Assembly: GCF_004402495.1 (NCBI RefSeq)
Contig: NZ_SOFH01000020.1
Coordinates: 1-64,000 of the forward strand
Length of the DNA stretch: 64,000 nucleotides
DNA from: Cryobacterium sp. HLT2-28
GTDB lineage: Bacteria > Actinomycetota > Actinomycetes > Actinomycetales > Microbacteriaceae
Direction of reading: 5' to 3'
Of the stretch, positions 45,332 through 54,043 are shown one piece after another. A program made the translations under genes and the position numbers. How positions within the stretch are numbered: position 1 is the first letter of the stretch; each line of letters begins with the position of its first letter. The notes below the pieces were generated by a model that saw only the letters and a list, made by a program, of their open reading frames with translations, was not told the DNA's origin and searched no databases.

Positions 45332-46633
45332 ATGCACAGCAAGGGATTGACCCGGCGGATCCTCGCCGTCACGGCCGCTTCGGCCACCGTGGTACTGGCG
45401 CTCGGCGCCTGCGCCTCCGGCGGGACGAGTGGCGACGCCGGCACGGCGCGCGGCCCGATCACGATCTGGTACTCGAACAACTCGAGCGAGATCGAGTGGG
45501 GCAAGCAGATGGTGACGGCCTGGAACGCAGACCACCCGGACGAAAAGGTCAAGGCGCAGGAGATTCCGGCCGGCAAGAGCAGCGAGGAAGTCATCGGCGC
45601 TGCGATCACCGCCGGGAACGCCCCCTGCCTGATTTACAACACCGCCCCCGTGGCCGTGCCGCAGTTCCAGAAGCAGGGTGGACTCGTCGACCTGAGCAGC
45701 TTCAAGGATGGCGCCTCCTACATCGAAGACCGCAGCGGTGACAACGCCGCGCAGTACAAGAGCGATGACGGCAAGTTCTACCAGATGCCGTGGAAGTCCA
45801 ACCCCGTGATGATCTTCTACAACAAGGACATGTTCACCAAGGCCGGGCTCGACGCCGAGAACCCGTCGCTGGCCACCTACGACGAATTCCTGGCCACTGC
45901 CCGCACCCTCGTCTCAAGCGGCGCGGCCAAGAACGCGATCTTCCCGTCGCCGACGAGCGAGTTCTACCAGAGCTGGTTCGACTTCTACCCGCTCTACGCC
46001 GCCGAGAGCGGCGGCACGCAGCTGGTCGAGAACGGCAAGGCCACCTTCGATGACGCCACCGGCGTGAAGGTCGCCGAGTTCTGGAAGACCCTGTACACCG
46101 AGGGTCTCGCGAGCAAGGAGAAGTACCAGAGCGACTCCTTCGCTGACGGCGTCGCCGCCATGTCGATCGTCGGCCCGTGGGCCGTGCCGGTCTACAAGGA
46201 CAAGGTCAACTGGGGTGCGGTGCCCGTTCCCACCAGCGCGGGCACTGCGGCCGACAAGACCTACACGTTCAGTGATGCCAAGAACGTCGCGATGTACTCG
46301 TCGTGCAAGAACCAGGCCACCGCCTGGGACGTGCTGAAGTTCTCGACCAGCAAGGCTCAGGACGGCCAGCTCCTCGACCTGACCGGCCAGATGCCGATCC
46401 GCGCCGACCTGCCGACCGCGTACCCGGCGTACTTCACGGCCAACCCGGCCTACCTGCAGTTCGGTGACCAGGCCGCTCGCACGGTCGAGGTTCCCAACGT
46501 GTCCAACTCGGTCGAGGTGTGGCAGGACTTCCGCGACGCCTATTCCAAGTCGGTCATCTTCGGCGAGGGTGACGTGAAGAAGTCCCTTGCCGGCGCAGCC
46601 GAGAAGATCAACCAGTTGGTCGCGACGAAGTAG
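45332..46633 (+). CDS. ABC sugar transporter substrate-binding lipoprotein
   Basis: Extracellular solute-binding protein family 1, 433 residues. Lipoprotein signal peptide with the lipobox LGAC (24-27; lipid-modified Cys27) after RRILAVTAASATVVLA. The mature part begins with TIWYSNNSSEIEWGKQM, typical of oligosaccharide binders. ATG 45332 is favoured over 45320 because GGAGAAAG is then correctly spaced. Adjacent GH130 enzyme suggests a mannose-containing oligosaccharide as ligand. Confidence 0.92.
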   Translation: MHSKGLTRRILAVTAASATVVLALGACASGGTSGDAGTARGPITIWYSNNSSEIEWGKQMVTAWNADHPDEKVKAQEIPAGKSSEEVIGAAITAGNAPCLIYNTAPVAVPQFQKQGGLVDLSSFKDGASYIEDRSGDNAAQYKSDDGKFYQMPWKSNPVMIFYNKDMFTKAGLDAENPSLATYDEFLATARTLVSSGAAKNAIFPSPTSEFYQSWFDFYPLYAAESGGTQLVENGKATFDDATGVKVAEFWKTLYTEGLASKEKYQSDSFADGVAAMSIVGPWAVPVYKDKVNWGAVPVPTSAGTAADKTYTFSDAKNVAMYSSCKNQATAWDVLKFSTSKAQDGQLLDLTGQMPIRADLPTAYPAYFTANPAYLQFGDQAARTVEVPNVSNSVEVWQDFRDAYSKSVIFGEGDVKKSLAGAAEKINQLVATK

Positions 46634-46642
46634 CGACTGCCG

Positions 46643-47596
46643 ATGTCCACCACCGCAACAGCGAAGCCGGCCGCCGGGAGATCCACTCGATCTCCCGGCG
46701 GGCGGGGCCCCCGCCACCGCCCGCTCCTGGGCAAGAACCCGATCGGGCTCCTGCTCAGCGCGCCGTACCTCGTCTTCGTCATCGTCGTCTTCGCGTATCC
46801 GCTCGTCTTCGCCGTTTACATGGCGTTCCACGACTATTTCTTCGCCGCACCCGGCGCCCAGGTCGACCGTCCGTTCGTCGGACTCGCCAACTTCCAGGAG
46901 GTGCTCTCCGACCCGGCCGTGATCCGTTCGTTCGGCAACGTCGGCATCTTCCTGCTGATCAACGTGCCGCTGACCGTGGTGCTCTCCCTCGTGCTCGCGA
47001 CCGCCCTCAACAAGGCCGTCCACGGCCGCACGTTCCTGCGCGTGGCCTACTACGTGCCGTACGTGACCGCCAGCGTCGCGGTCGTCGGCGTGTGGCTGTT
47101 CCTGTTCAGCGGCAGCGGCCTGGTCAACCAGTTGCTCGGCCCGCTCGCCCCTGATCCGTCCTGGCTGATCAGCCCGACCTGGGCCATGCCCACGATCGCC
47201 CTGTTCGTCACCTGGAAGCAGCTGGGTTTCTACATCCTGCTCTACCTCGCCGCGCTGCAGAGCGTGTCCAAGGAGCTCTACGAGGCCGCGTCGACCGATG
47301 GCGCCGGCGCCCTGCGCAGCTTCTTCTCCGTCACGATCCCCGGCGTGCGACCCGCGACGGTGCTCGTGCTCCTGCTCTCGACCGTGACCGGCGCGAACCT
47401 CTTCACCGAGCCGTACCTGCTCACCGGCGGCGGCGGCCCGAACGGGGCCTCCACCTCGCCCGTGCTGCTCATGTACCAGAAGGGCATCGAGCAGGGCCAC
47501 CCCGGCACTGCCTCGGCGATTGGAATCGTGCTCGTGATCGGAGTCCTCATCATCGCGTTCATCCAGCGCAAGATTGCGGGAGGTGACGAATCATGA
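46643..47596 (+). CDS. ABC sugar transporter permease (MalF/UgpA-type)
   Basis: Inner-membrane permease, 317 residues, six predicted helices after a ~35-residue basic, Pro-rich N-terminus. The EAA loop that docks the ATPase is EAASTDGAGALRSFFSVTIP. It lies nine bases after the binding protein gene and overlaps the second permease by four. No ATPase gene is present in the operon; such systems in actinobacteria often share an MsiK-type ATPase encoded elsewhere. Confidence 0.93.
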   Translation: MSTTATAKPAAGRSTRSPGGRGPRHRPLLGKNPIGLLLSAPYLVFVIVVFAYPLVFAVYMAFHDYFFAAPGAQVDRPFVGLANFQEVLSDPAVIRSFGNVGIFLLINVPLTVVLSLVLATALNKAVHGRTFLRVAYYVPYVTASVAVVGVWLFLFSGSGLVNQLLGPLAPDPSWLISPTWAMPTIALFVTWKQLGFYILLYLAALQSVSKELYEAASTDGAGALRSFFSVTIPGVRPATVLVLLLSTVTGANLFTEPYLLTGGGGPNGASTSPVLLMYQKGIEQGHPGTASAIGIVLVIGVLIIAFIQRKIAGGDES

Positions 47597-48426
47597 GCCG
47601 CGGCCAGAACATCCTCCGCGGCGTCGTCCTGACGGTCGGCGCGGTCGCGTTCCTCTTCCCGTTCTACTACATGATCATCGGTTCGCTGCAGGCCTCGCCT
47701 GACTCGACACCGGGCGGCGCGTTCCCGAACCCGGCCAACCTGACCCTCGAGAACTACACCGACATCAACAGCCGGATCAACCTGATGCGGGGCCTGCTCA
47801 ACTCGGGCATCTTCACCGGCGGCGTCATCGTCGGCACCCTCGTGTTCGGAGTGCTCGTCGGCTATGCGCTGGCCCAGCTGCAGTGGCGCGGTCGCGGGGT
47901 CACCTTCGCACTCGTGCTCCTGGTGCAGGTCGTGCCGTTCCAGCTGCTGATGATCCCGCTCTACGTCATGATCGCCCGGGACTACGGGCTCGCCGACAAT
48001 TACCTCGGCATGATCCTCCCGTTCGCGATCAACTCGACCGCCGTCATCATTTTCCGCCAGTACTTCCTGCAGGTTCCCCGGGACCTGTTCGACGCGGCGA
48101 GGATCGACGGGGCCGGCGAGGTCACCGTGCTGACGAAGATCGCGATCCCGCTCGTGCGGCCGGCGATCCTGACCGTCGTGCTGTTGACGTTCATCGGACC
48201 ATGGAACGAGTTCCTCTGGCCGTTCCTCGTCACCAAGGAAGCCTCGATGCAGCCCCTCGCCGTTGCGCTGGCCAACTACATCAGCAATGTGGCCGCCACC
48301 GCGGCCAATCCCTTCGGGGCCGTCCTCGCCGGAGCCTGCGTGCTCGCAGCCCCGGCAGTCCTGCTCTTCATTGTTTTCCAACGACACTTTGTCTCCACCG
48401 ATATCGGCTCCGGCGTGAAAGGTTAG
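47593..48426 (+). CDS. ABC sugar transporter permease (MalG/UgpE-type)
   Basis: Second permease, 277 residues with six predicted helices; EAA-type loop DAARIDGAGEVTVLTKIAIP. ATG 47593 overlaps the first permease stop (ATGA). With the partner permease and binding protein it forms a CUT1-type oligosaccharide importer. Confidence 0.93.
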   Translation: MSRGQNILRGVVLTVGAVAFLFPFYYMIIGSLQASPDSTPGGAFPNPANLTLENYTDINSRINLMRGLLNSGIFTGGVIVGTLVFGVLVGYALAQLQWRGRGVTFALVLLVQVVPFQLLMIPLYVMIARDYGLADNYLGMILPFAINSTAVIIFRQYFLQVPRDLFDAARIDGAGEVTVLTKIAIPLVRPAILTVVLLTFIGPWNEFLWPFLVTKEASMQPLAVALANYISNVAATAANPFGAVLAGACVLAAPAVLLFIVFQRHFVSTDIGSGVKG

Positions 48427-48428
48427 AA

Positions 48429-49499
48429 ATGTCCACCCCTGCGAACTTCCCCTATACCCTGACCAGAATGGGCGTCATCATGACGCCCGAGGAGGGCAAC
48501 GACCTCGAGGCCGAAGGCGTGCTCAACCCGGGCAGCGGCCACACCCCCGACGGCACCCTGTATCTGCTCCCCCGCCTGGTTGCCACCGGGAACGTCTCCC
48601 GGGTCGGCCTGGCGAAGGTGATCATCACCGACGGCGTGCCCACCGGAGTCGAACGTGACGGCGTGGTGCTCGAACCGGACCAGGGCTGGGAACGCGGCGC
48701 GAACAACGCCGGCGTCGAAGACCCCCGGGTCACCTTCATCCCCCGCCTGCGACTGCACGTGATGACGTATGTCGCGTACGGCCCGCTCGGCCCCCGCACG
48801 GCGGTCGCCGTCTCCAGCGACCTGCGCGAATGGCGTCGACTCGGCCCGGTGCTGTTCAAGTACGACGAGGCACTCGACATGGACCTCAACCTGTTCCACA
48901 ACAAGGACACCGTCTTCTTCCCCGAGCCCGTCACCAGCCCGGACGGGGTGGAGAGCTTCGCGGTGCTGCACCGCCCGATGTGGGACCTCGGCGAGGTCAA
49001 GCCGGGCGAGGGCATCCGGGTGCCGGCCGGTGTGACCGACACCCGGCAGAGCATCTGGATCAGCTACATCCCGGTCGCCGACGTGCTGGCCGACATCACG
49101 AAGCTCACCTTCTGGAGCGGCCACCGCTTCCTCGCCGGACCGGAATTCCCGTTCGAGGCGCTCAAGATCGGCGGCGGGCCTGCCCCGCTGCGCGTCCCGG
49201 AGGGCTGGCTGCTGATGCACCACGGCGTCACGGGAACAATCGACAGCGCGTTCTCCCAACAGCAGAAGGTGAACTACTCAGCCGGCGCGATGATCCTCGA
49301 CGCCGACGACCCCACCATCGTGCTGGCACGCACGAGTGAGCCGCTGCTCAAGGCGGAGACGCCCGACGAGATCAGCGGAATCGTGCCGAACGTGGTCTTC
49401 CCGACCGCGATCGAGGAGATCGACGGCGTGCGCTTCGTGTTCTACGGCATGGCCGACTCGAAGATCGGCGTTGCCCGCCTGGACCACGTCCCGGCCTGA
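48429..49499 (+). CDS. Glycoside hydrolase family 130 enzyme (beta-mannoside phosphorylase or hydrolase)
   Basis: 356-residue five-bladed-propeller enzyme. The GH130 active-site segment GVEDPRVTFI (EDPR 97-100) is present, and the family acts on beta-mannosidic linkages, as inverting phosphorylases or as hydrolases. Lack of a signal peptide places it in the cytoplasm, acting on imported oligosaccharide. It starts two bases after the permease stop. Linkage (beta-1,2 or beta-1,4) and the phosphorylase/hydrolase distinction need alignment of the phosphate-binding residues. Confidence 0.87.
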   Translation: MSTPANFPYTLTRMGVIMTPEEGNDLEAEGVLNPGSGHTPDGTLYLLPRLVATGNVSRVGLAKVIITDGVPTGVERDGVVLEPDQGWERGANNAGVEDPRVTFIPRLRLHVMTYVAYGPLGPRTAVAVSSDLREWRRLGPVLFKYDEALDMDLNLFHNKDTVFFPEPVTSPDGVESFAVLHRPMWDLGEVKPGEGIRVPAGVTDTRQSIWISYIPVADVLADITKLTFWSGHRFLAGPEFPFEALKIGGGPAPLRVPEGWLLMHHGVTGTIDSAFSQQQKVNYSAGAMILDADDPTIVLARTSEPLLKAETPDEISGIVPNVVFPTAIEEIDGVRFVFYGMADSKIGVARLDHVPA

Positions 49500-49523
49500 C
49501 AGGGCACCTGGGCCGCTGTCGAC

Positions 49524-49593
49524 CTCGTGGCGCGGTCTAGGGAAGCCGGCGTGCCGCAGAACCTGCGCCCGCTTCCCTAACCCGCGCCACGAG
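49524..49593. terminator. Long hairpin between convergent GH130 and csrA genes
   Basis: Arms 49524-49546 and 49571-49593 are 23 bp with two mismatches and a 24-base loop. The position between two convergent genes suits a bidirectional terminator. There is no U-tract, as is common in high-GC actinobacteria. Confidence 0.65.
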
Positions 49594-49645
49594 CGGCGGC
49601 GGCTGGGGCCGGGCCCGGCGCGCGCTCGGGCGCAGGAGACGCGGG

Positions 49646-49888
49646 CTACTCAGCAGGCGGCAGGAGGCCGAGGGTCGCCAGGATCCGGGCCTCGGCTTCG
49701 CCGTCGGTGCGGCTGGCGGCGATGTTCGCCTCGGTGACCGCGCGCACGACCTCGTCGCGCTGGATCCCGACACCGCGCGGGGCGTCGATCCCGATCCGGA
49801 TGCTGTCGCCGCGCACGTCGAGAATGGTGATGACGATGTCGTCACCAATGAGGATCTTCTCCCCCTGTTTGCGTGTAAGTACCAGCAC
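49646..49888 (-). CDS. csrA: Carbon storage regulator CsrA
   Basis: 80-residue RNA-binding regulator that recognises GGA motifs in mRNA leaders. MLVLTRKQGEKILIGDDIVI is a near-consensus N-terminus, and RIGIDAPRGVGIQRDEV carries the RNA-binding Arg region. It is the last gene of the flagellar operon, 9 bp after flhF-like. In Bacillus, CsrA represses flagellin translation and is antagonised by FliW; no fliW or flagellin gene is in this window. Confidence 0.96.
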   Translation of the reverse strand: MLVLTRKQGEKILIGDDIVITILDVRGDSIRIGIDAPRGVGIQRDEVVRAVTEANIAASRTDGEAEARILATLGLLPPAE

Positions 49889-49897
49889 CAGCCCAGC

Positions 49898-50914
49898 CTA
49901 CCGCGACCCGTCGGCGGTGCCCGGGAGGCTCGGCACGGCCGCCAGTGTCGCGGCCGTCGCCGGCGCTCCGTCCACCCAGCCGATCGGCAGGCCCAGCTCG
50001 TCGACGGTTCCCGGCGTGCCTGTGGTCGATGCCCCGACGACGGCGACCGCGTCGATCTGCGCGATGGCCGCCAGCGCCGCCGCCCAACGGCCGGTGTCCG
50101 ACGGTTTGCGGCCGGCCTCCACCACCAGCCAGACCTGGTCGGCGCCGATCGGCGCCAGCGTGTCGGCCAGGGCCGCGACCAGTCCCATCGAGTCGGCCAG
50201 GTTACCGCCCAGGCCGAAGGCCACGAAGCCGGTCTGGCCGCGTTCGACTCCCCTGGCCCGGGCCGAGAGTGCGGTGCGGCGGTCGTCGGCGCGTTCGGCG
50301 TCATCGCAACGGGCCGCCCCGGCAACGAGCACCTCGCCTGCCCCGTTCAGCGCCATGGATCGCGCCACCTCGAGCGCGGCATCCGGAAGTCCGACCAGAA
50401 CGACCAGGTCGCCGTGCCCGGAGAGGGGCCGCGGCACCAGGGTCACCGGCGCCGGTTTCGGGGTCGGCGAAACGGCAGTCGGCCTGGCCGGTTGCGCGGA
50501 CGTCGGCCCGGCGTCCGCGGCGCGCACGCGGTTCGCGGTGAGCACGATCGGGGCTGGATCCGGCTCGGCCTGGAAGGTGAGCTCGTCCATCAGGTAGGCG
50601 AAGTCGGCGGAGTCGGTCGACAGCGTGGGCCGGGGGTCGGCCTGCAAGCGGGCCTCGGCCGCGTCGGCGTCGTCGAGGAGGGCGGCGATGCCGAGCCTGG
50701 CCTGCAGGTCGAGCCGCGCGTGCGCCGCGCGGCGCCGACGCTCCGGCACCTCGACGGTGACCTCGAAGTGCCGCTTGGCGAAGAAGCCCCTGATGCCGCC
50801 GACGGTGACGCGTTCGGCGGCGACGATGCGCGCATCCGCCCCGTGCTCGGAGAGGATGCGCGCCTTCAGCTCCTCGAGGCTGGCGCCCTCAAGCAGAAAT
50901 CGTTTCGGTTCCAC
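49898..50914 (-). CDS. flhF: FlhF-like protein with degenerate GTPase domain
   Basis: 338 residues. The N-terminal ~55 residues (PKRFLLEGASLEELKARILS, then GGIRGFFAKRHFEVTVEV) resemble FlhF, the SRP-type GTPase that sets flagellar number and position. A second domain starts near residue 165, but where FlhF has GxxGxGKTT it has LVGLPDAALEVARSM, so the P-loop is lost and nucleotide hydrolysis is unlikely. GTG 50914 overlaps flhA by 26 bases. The position after flhA is the usual flhF position, which supports the assignment. Confidence 0.7.
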   Translation of the reverse strand: MEPKRFLLEGASLEELKARILSEHGADARIVAAERVTVGGIRGFFAKRHFEVTVEVPERRRRAAHARLDLQARLGIAALLDDADAAEARLQADPRPTLSTDSADFAYLMDELTFQAEPDPAPIVLTANRVRAADAGPTSAQPARPTAVSPTPKPAPVTLVPRPLSGHGDLVVLVGLPDAALEVARSMALNGAGEVLVAGAARCDDAERADDRRTALSARARGVERGQTGFVAFGLGGNLADSMGLVAALADTLAPIGADQVWLVVEAGRKPSDTGRWAAALAAIAQIDAVAVVGASTTGTPGTVDELGLPIGWVDGAPATAATLAAVPSLPGTADGSR

Positions 50915-52940
50915 GAACCACTCCCACCGTCTCGATGGCGACGTTCGCCGACGTCACCTCCTGGTAGGAGAGCACCGGCAGCCCGCCGGCGTGCGCGGAG
51001 ACGAGGCGGCGGATGGCCGGGCGCAGCGCGGGCGCGCAGACCAGCACCGCGGTCAGTCCGCTCGCCTCGACGTTCGCCAGCGCCTCCTTGAGCGAGCCGA
51101 GGATGGCGTCGATCCGGGCCGCGTCGAGCATGATCTGGGTGCCCTGCTCGGAGGGACGCATGCCCTCGAGCATGGACTGTTCGAGCCCCGGCTCGATCAT
51201 GATCACGCGGAGCAGGCCGTCGTCGAGGTACTGGGCGGCGAGGGCCGGGCCGAGCGCCTGGCGGGCGGCCTCGACGAGTCCCTCCGGGTCGGCCGAGACC
51301 TTCGCCCGCAGCGAGAGGGATTCGTAGATGCGGGGCAGGTCGTTGATCGGGATCAGCTCCACCAGCAGCCCCTGCAGCACGCGCTGCACCTCGGCGAGGG
51401 AGAGCAGGCCGGGGATCAGGTCGTCGACGGCGGAGGGGTTGACCTGTTTGACCCCGTCGGTGAGCACGCGCACGTCTTCCCGGGTGAGGAGCCGGGCCGC
51501 GTTGCCGGTGATGATCGAGGAGAGGTGGGTGACGAGCACGGAGACCCGGTCGATCACGGTGGCGCCGGTCATCTCCGCGCTGTGCCGCATCTCGCTCGGC
51601 ACCCACTTGCCGGCCAGCCCGAAGACCGGTTCGACCGTGGCGGTGCCGGGCAGCAGGTCGAGGGCGTCGCCGAGGGCGAGGACCTTGCCGGCGGGCGCCG
51701 TGCCGCGGCCGGCCTCGACGCCGGCGATCCGGATGACGTAGGTCGCCGAGGGCAGGTCGACGCTGTCCCTGGTGCGCACGGGCGGCACGACCACGCCGAG
51801 GTCCATCGCGATCTTGCGGCGCAGGGACCGCACCCGGGCGAGGAGGTCGTCCTGGGATCCGGAGACAAGGTCGACGAGGTCGGGGGCGAGGAGGATCTCG
51901 AGCGCGTGCACCCGCATCGTTTCGATCAGGTCCTCGGCGGTGTCCGACCGCGGGGCCAGGCTCTCGGCGGCGACCGCGGCATCCTTGCCGGCCTGGTCGC
52001 GCTCTTCGCCGGCCTTGATCCGCCGGGAGAAGAGGATCAGGGCAATTCCGATCACCACGAACGGGATGATCGGCATGCCGGGGATCAGCGCCATCAGCAG
52101 GGCGGCGGCACCGGCGATCATCAACGCGTTGCGGGACTGGGTGAGCTGGGCGGACGCCGTGGTGCCGATGTCGGACTCCGCGTTGGAGCGGGTCACGATC
52201 ATGCCGGTGGAGACTGCCATCAGCAACGCCGGGATCTGGGTGACGAGGCCGTCGCCGATGGTGAGGAGCGAGTAGGTGCTCATCGCCTCGCCGATCTCGA
52301 GGCCGCGCTGGATCATGCCGATCGCGATGCCGCCGACCAGGTTGATGATGATGATGATGATGCCGGCGATCGCGTCACCCTTGACGAACTTCGAGGCGCC
52401 GTCCATGGCGCCGTAGAAGTCGGCCTCGGCGGAGACCTCGGCCCGGCGCTCCCTGGCCTGGGTGTCGGTGATCAGGCCGGCGTTCAGGTCGGCGTCGATC
52501 GCCATCTGCTTGCCGGGCATGGCGTCGAGGGTGAACCGGGCGCCCACCTCGGCGACCCGCTCGGCACCCTTGGTGACGACCACGAACTGGATCACGACGA
52601 GGATCAGGAAGATCACCGCGCCGATGATGATCGACCCGCCCACGGCGACCTCGCCGAAGGAGGCGATGACCTGGCCGGCGTAGCCGTCGCCGAGCACAAG
52701 GCGGGTGGAGGCCACGTTCAGGCCGAGCCGGAACAGGGTGGCCACCAGCAGCAGCGAGGGGAAGACCGAGAAGTCGAGCGGCTTCTTCACGAACATGGTG
52801 GTCAGCAGGGTGACCAGGCCGAGCAGGATGTTGATGATGATGAGGACGTCGAGGAGCACCGCCGGCACCGGCACGACGAGCAGGAGGATGATGCCGACGA
52901 CGCCGATCGGAATGGCGAGTTTGGCGAGATTGCGGTTCAT
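50889..52940 (-). CDS. flhA: Flagellar export gate protein FlhA
   Basis: Membrane and cytoplasmic-ring component of the flagellar type III export gate, 683 residues. N-terminal ~310 residues hold eight predicted helices and the conserved cytoplasmic FHIPEP-type segment (ARFTLDAMPGKQMAIDADL). The C-terminal domain binds late substrates. ATG 52940 overlaps the flhB stop (ATGA); an upstream in-frame extension is inside flhB and lacks homology. Confidence 0.96.
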   Translation of the reverse strand: MNRNLAKLAIPIGVVGIILLLVVPVPAVLLDVLIIINILLGLVTLLTTMFVKKPLDFSVFPSLLLVATLFRLGLNVASTRLVLGDGYAGQVIASFGEVAVGGSIIIGAVIFLILVVIQFVVVTKGAERVAEVGARFTLDAMPGKQMAIDADLNAGLITDTQARERRAEVSAEADFYGAMDGASKFVKGDAIAGIIIIIINLVGGIAIGMIQRGLEIGEAMSTYSLLTIGDGLVTQIPALLMAVSTGMIVTRSNAESDIGTTASAQLTQSRNALMIAGAAALLMALIPGMPIIPFVVIGIALILFSRRIKAGEERDQAGKDAAVAAESLAPRSDTAEDLIETMRVHALEILLAPDLVDLVSGSQDDLLARVRSLRRKIAMDLGVVVPPVRTRDSVDLPSATYVIRIAGVEAGRGTAPAGKVLALGDALDLLPGTATVEPVFGLAGKWVPSEMRHSAEMTGATVIDRVSVLVTHLSSIITGNAARLLTREDVRVLTDGVKQVNPSAVDDLIPGLLSLAEVQRVLQGLLVELIPINDLPRIYESLSLRAKVSADPEGLVEAARQALGPALAAQYLDDGLLRVIMIEPGLEQSMLEGMRPSEQGTQIMLDAARIDAILGSLKEALANVEASGLTAVLVCAPALRPAIRRLVSAHAGGLPVLSYQEVTSANVAIETVGVVRGTETISA

Positions 52941-54043
52941 CGGTGGCCTCCGGCCGTCAGGGCAGGTTCGGTTACGGTGTGCACGCCGGACCCGGCGCCG
53001 GAGCCACGGGTCTTCAGAGCCATCACGAAGGCCAGCACCCGGGCGACCGCGTTGTAGAGCTCGACCGGGATTTCCTGGCCGATCTCGCACTCGGCGTGCA
53101 GGGCGCGGGCGAGCGGGATGTCGCGCACGATGGGGACGTGGTCGGTCTCGGCCTGCTCGCGGATGCGGGCGGCGATCACTCCGGCGCCCTTCGCGACGAC
53201 GCGCGGGGCTGACTTGCCCGGTTCGTATTTCAGGGCGACAGCGAAGTGGGTGGGGTTGATCAGCACGACATCGGACGTGGCGACGGAGGCGATCATCCGG
53301 TTGCGGCTCATCGCCAGCTGCCGGGACCGGCGCTGGGATTTGACCTGGGGGTCACCTTCCGAGCTCTTGTTCTCGTCCTTGACCTCCTTCTTCGTCATCC
53401 GGGTGCGCTTGCGGTTGCGGCGGATCACGACGAACACGTCGGCGGCGGCGAGCACGAGCCCCGCGATCACCGCGGACTGCACCAGGGAGGCGGCGCCGCC
53501 GCCGGCCGCACCGATCAGCGCCATCACCGGCAGACCTCCCGCGGTCATCAGGATGGGCATCAGACCCTGGATCACCATCGTGAGCACCAGGCCGACGGCC
53601 ACGGTCTTCAACAGCGCCTTGACACCCTGCCAGACCGCCTGCCCGCCGAAGGTGCGGGCGAAACCGGTGACCAGGTTGAACTGCTCGTACTTGCCGGCCA
53701 CCTTCTTGAAGTGCACGCCACCCTGGGCGACCGCGCCGACCAGCACCGTGACGAACACGGTCGCGAGCATCGGGGTGAGCACGCCGGCCATGGAGCCCAG
53801 CGATTCGCCGAGCATCTGCACGGCCAGTTCAGGGTCCGGCCGGGCGACGAGCGAGCGGATGCTGATCATCTGGCTGGTTCCGGCCTGGGCGCCGAGCGAG
53901 ATGGTGACCGGGGTCATGATGGCGGCCGCGCCGATGCCCAGCCACGCGGTGAGGTCCTGGGACTTGGAGAGCTGGCCCTTGGAGCGTACCTCGCGCATCC
54001 GTTTGTCGGTCGCCTGCTCGGTCTTCTCGCCGGAGTCCGACAT
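52937..54043 (-). CDS. flhB: Flagellar export switch protein FlhB
   Basis: Substrate-specificity switch of the export gate, 368 residues: four predicted helices, then a cytoplasmic domain with the autocleavage site NPTH (263-266), followed by FAVALKYEPG. The start MSDSGEKTEQATDKRMREVR is typical of the family. Its gene directly abuts the fliR stop and overlaps flhA by four bases. The switch works together with FliK, present in the same cluster. Confidence 0.96.
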   Translation of the reverse strand: MSDSGEKTEQATDKRMREVRSKGQLSKSQDLTAWLGIGAAAIMTPVTISLGAQAGTSQMISIRSLVARPDPELAVQMLGESLGSMAGVLTPMLATVFVTVLVGAVAQGGVHFKKVAGKYEQFNLVTGFARTFGGQAVWQGVKALLKTVAVGLVLTMVIQGLMPILMTAGGLPVMALIGAAGGGAASLVQSAVIAGLVLAAADVFVVIRRNRKRTRMTKKEVKDENKSSEGDPQVKSQRRSRQLAMSRNRMIASVATSDVVLINPTHFAVALKYEPGKSAPRVVAKGAGVIAARIREQAETDHVPIVRDIPLARALHAECEIGQEIPVELYNAVARVLAFVMALKTRGSGAGSGVHTVTEPALTAGGHR

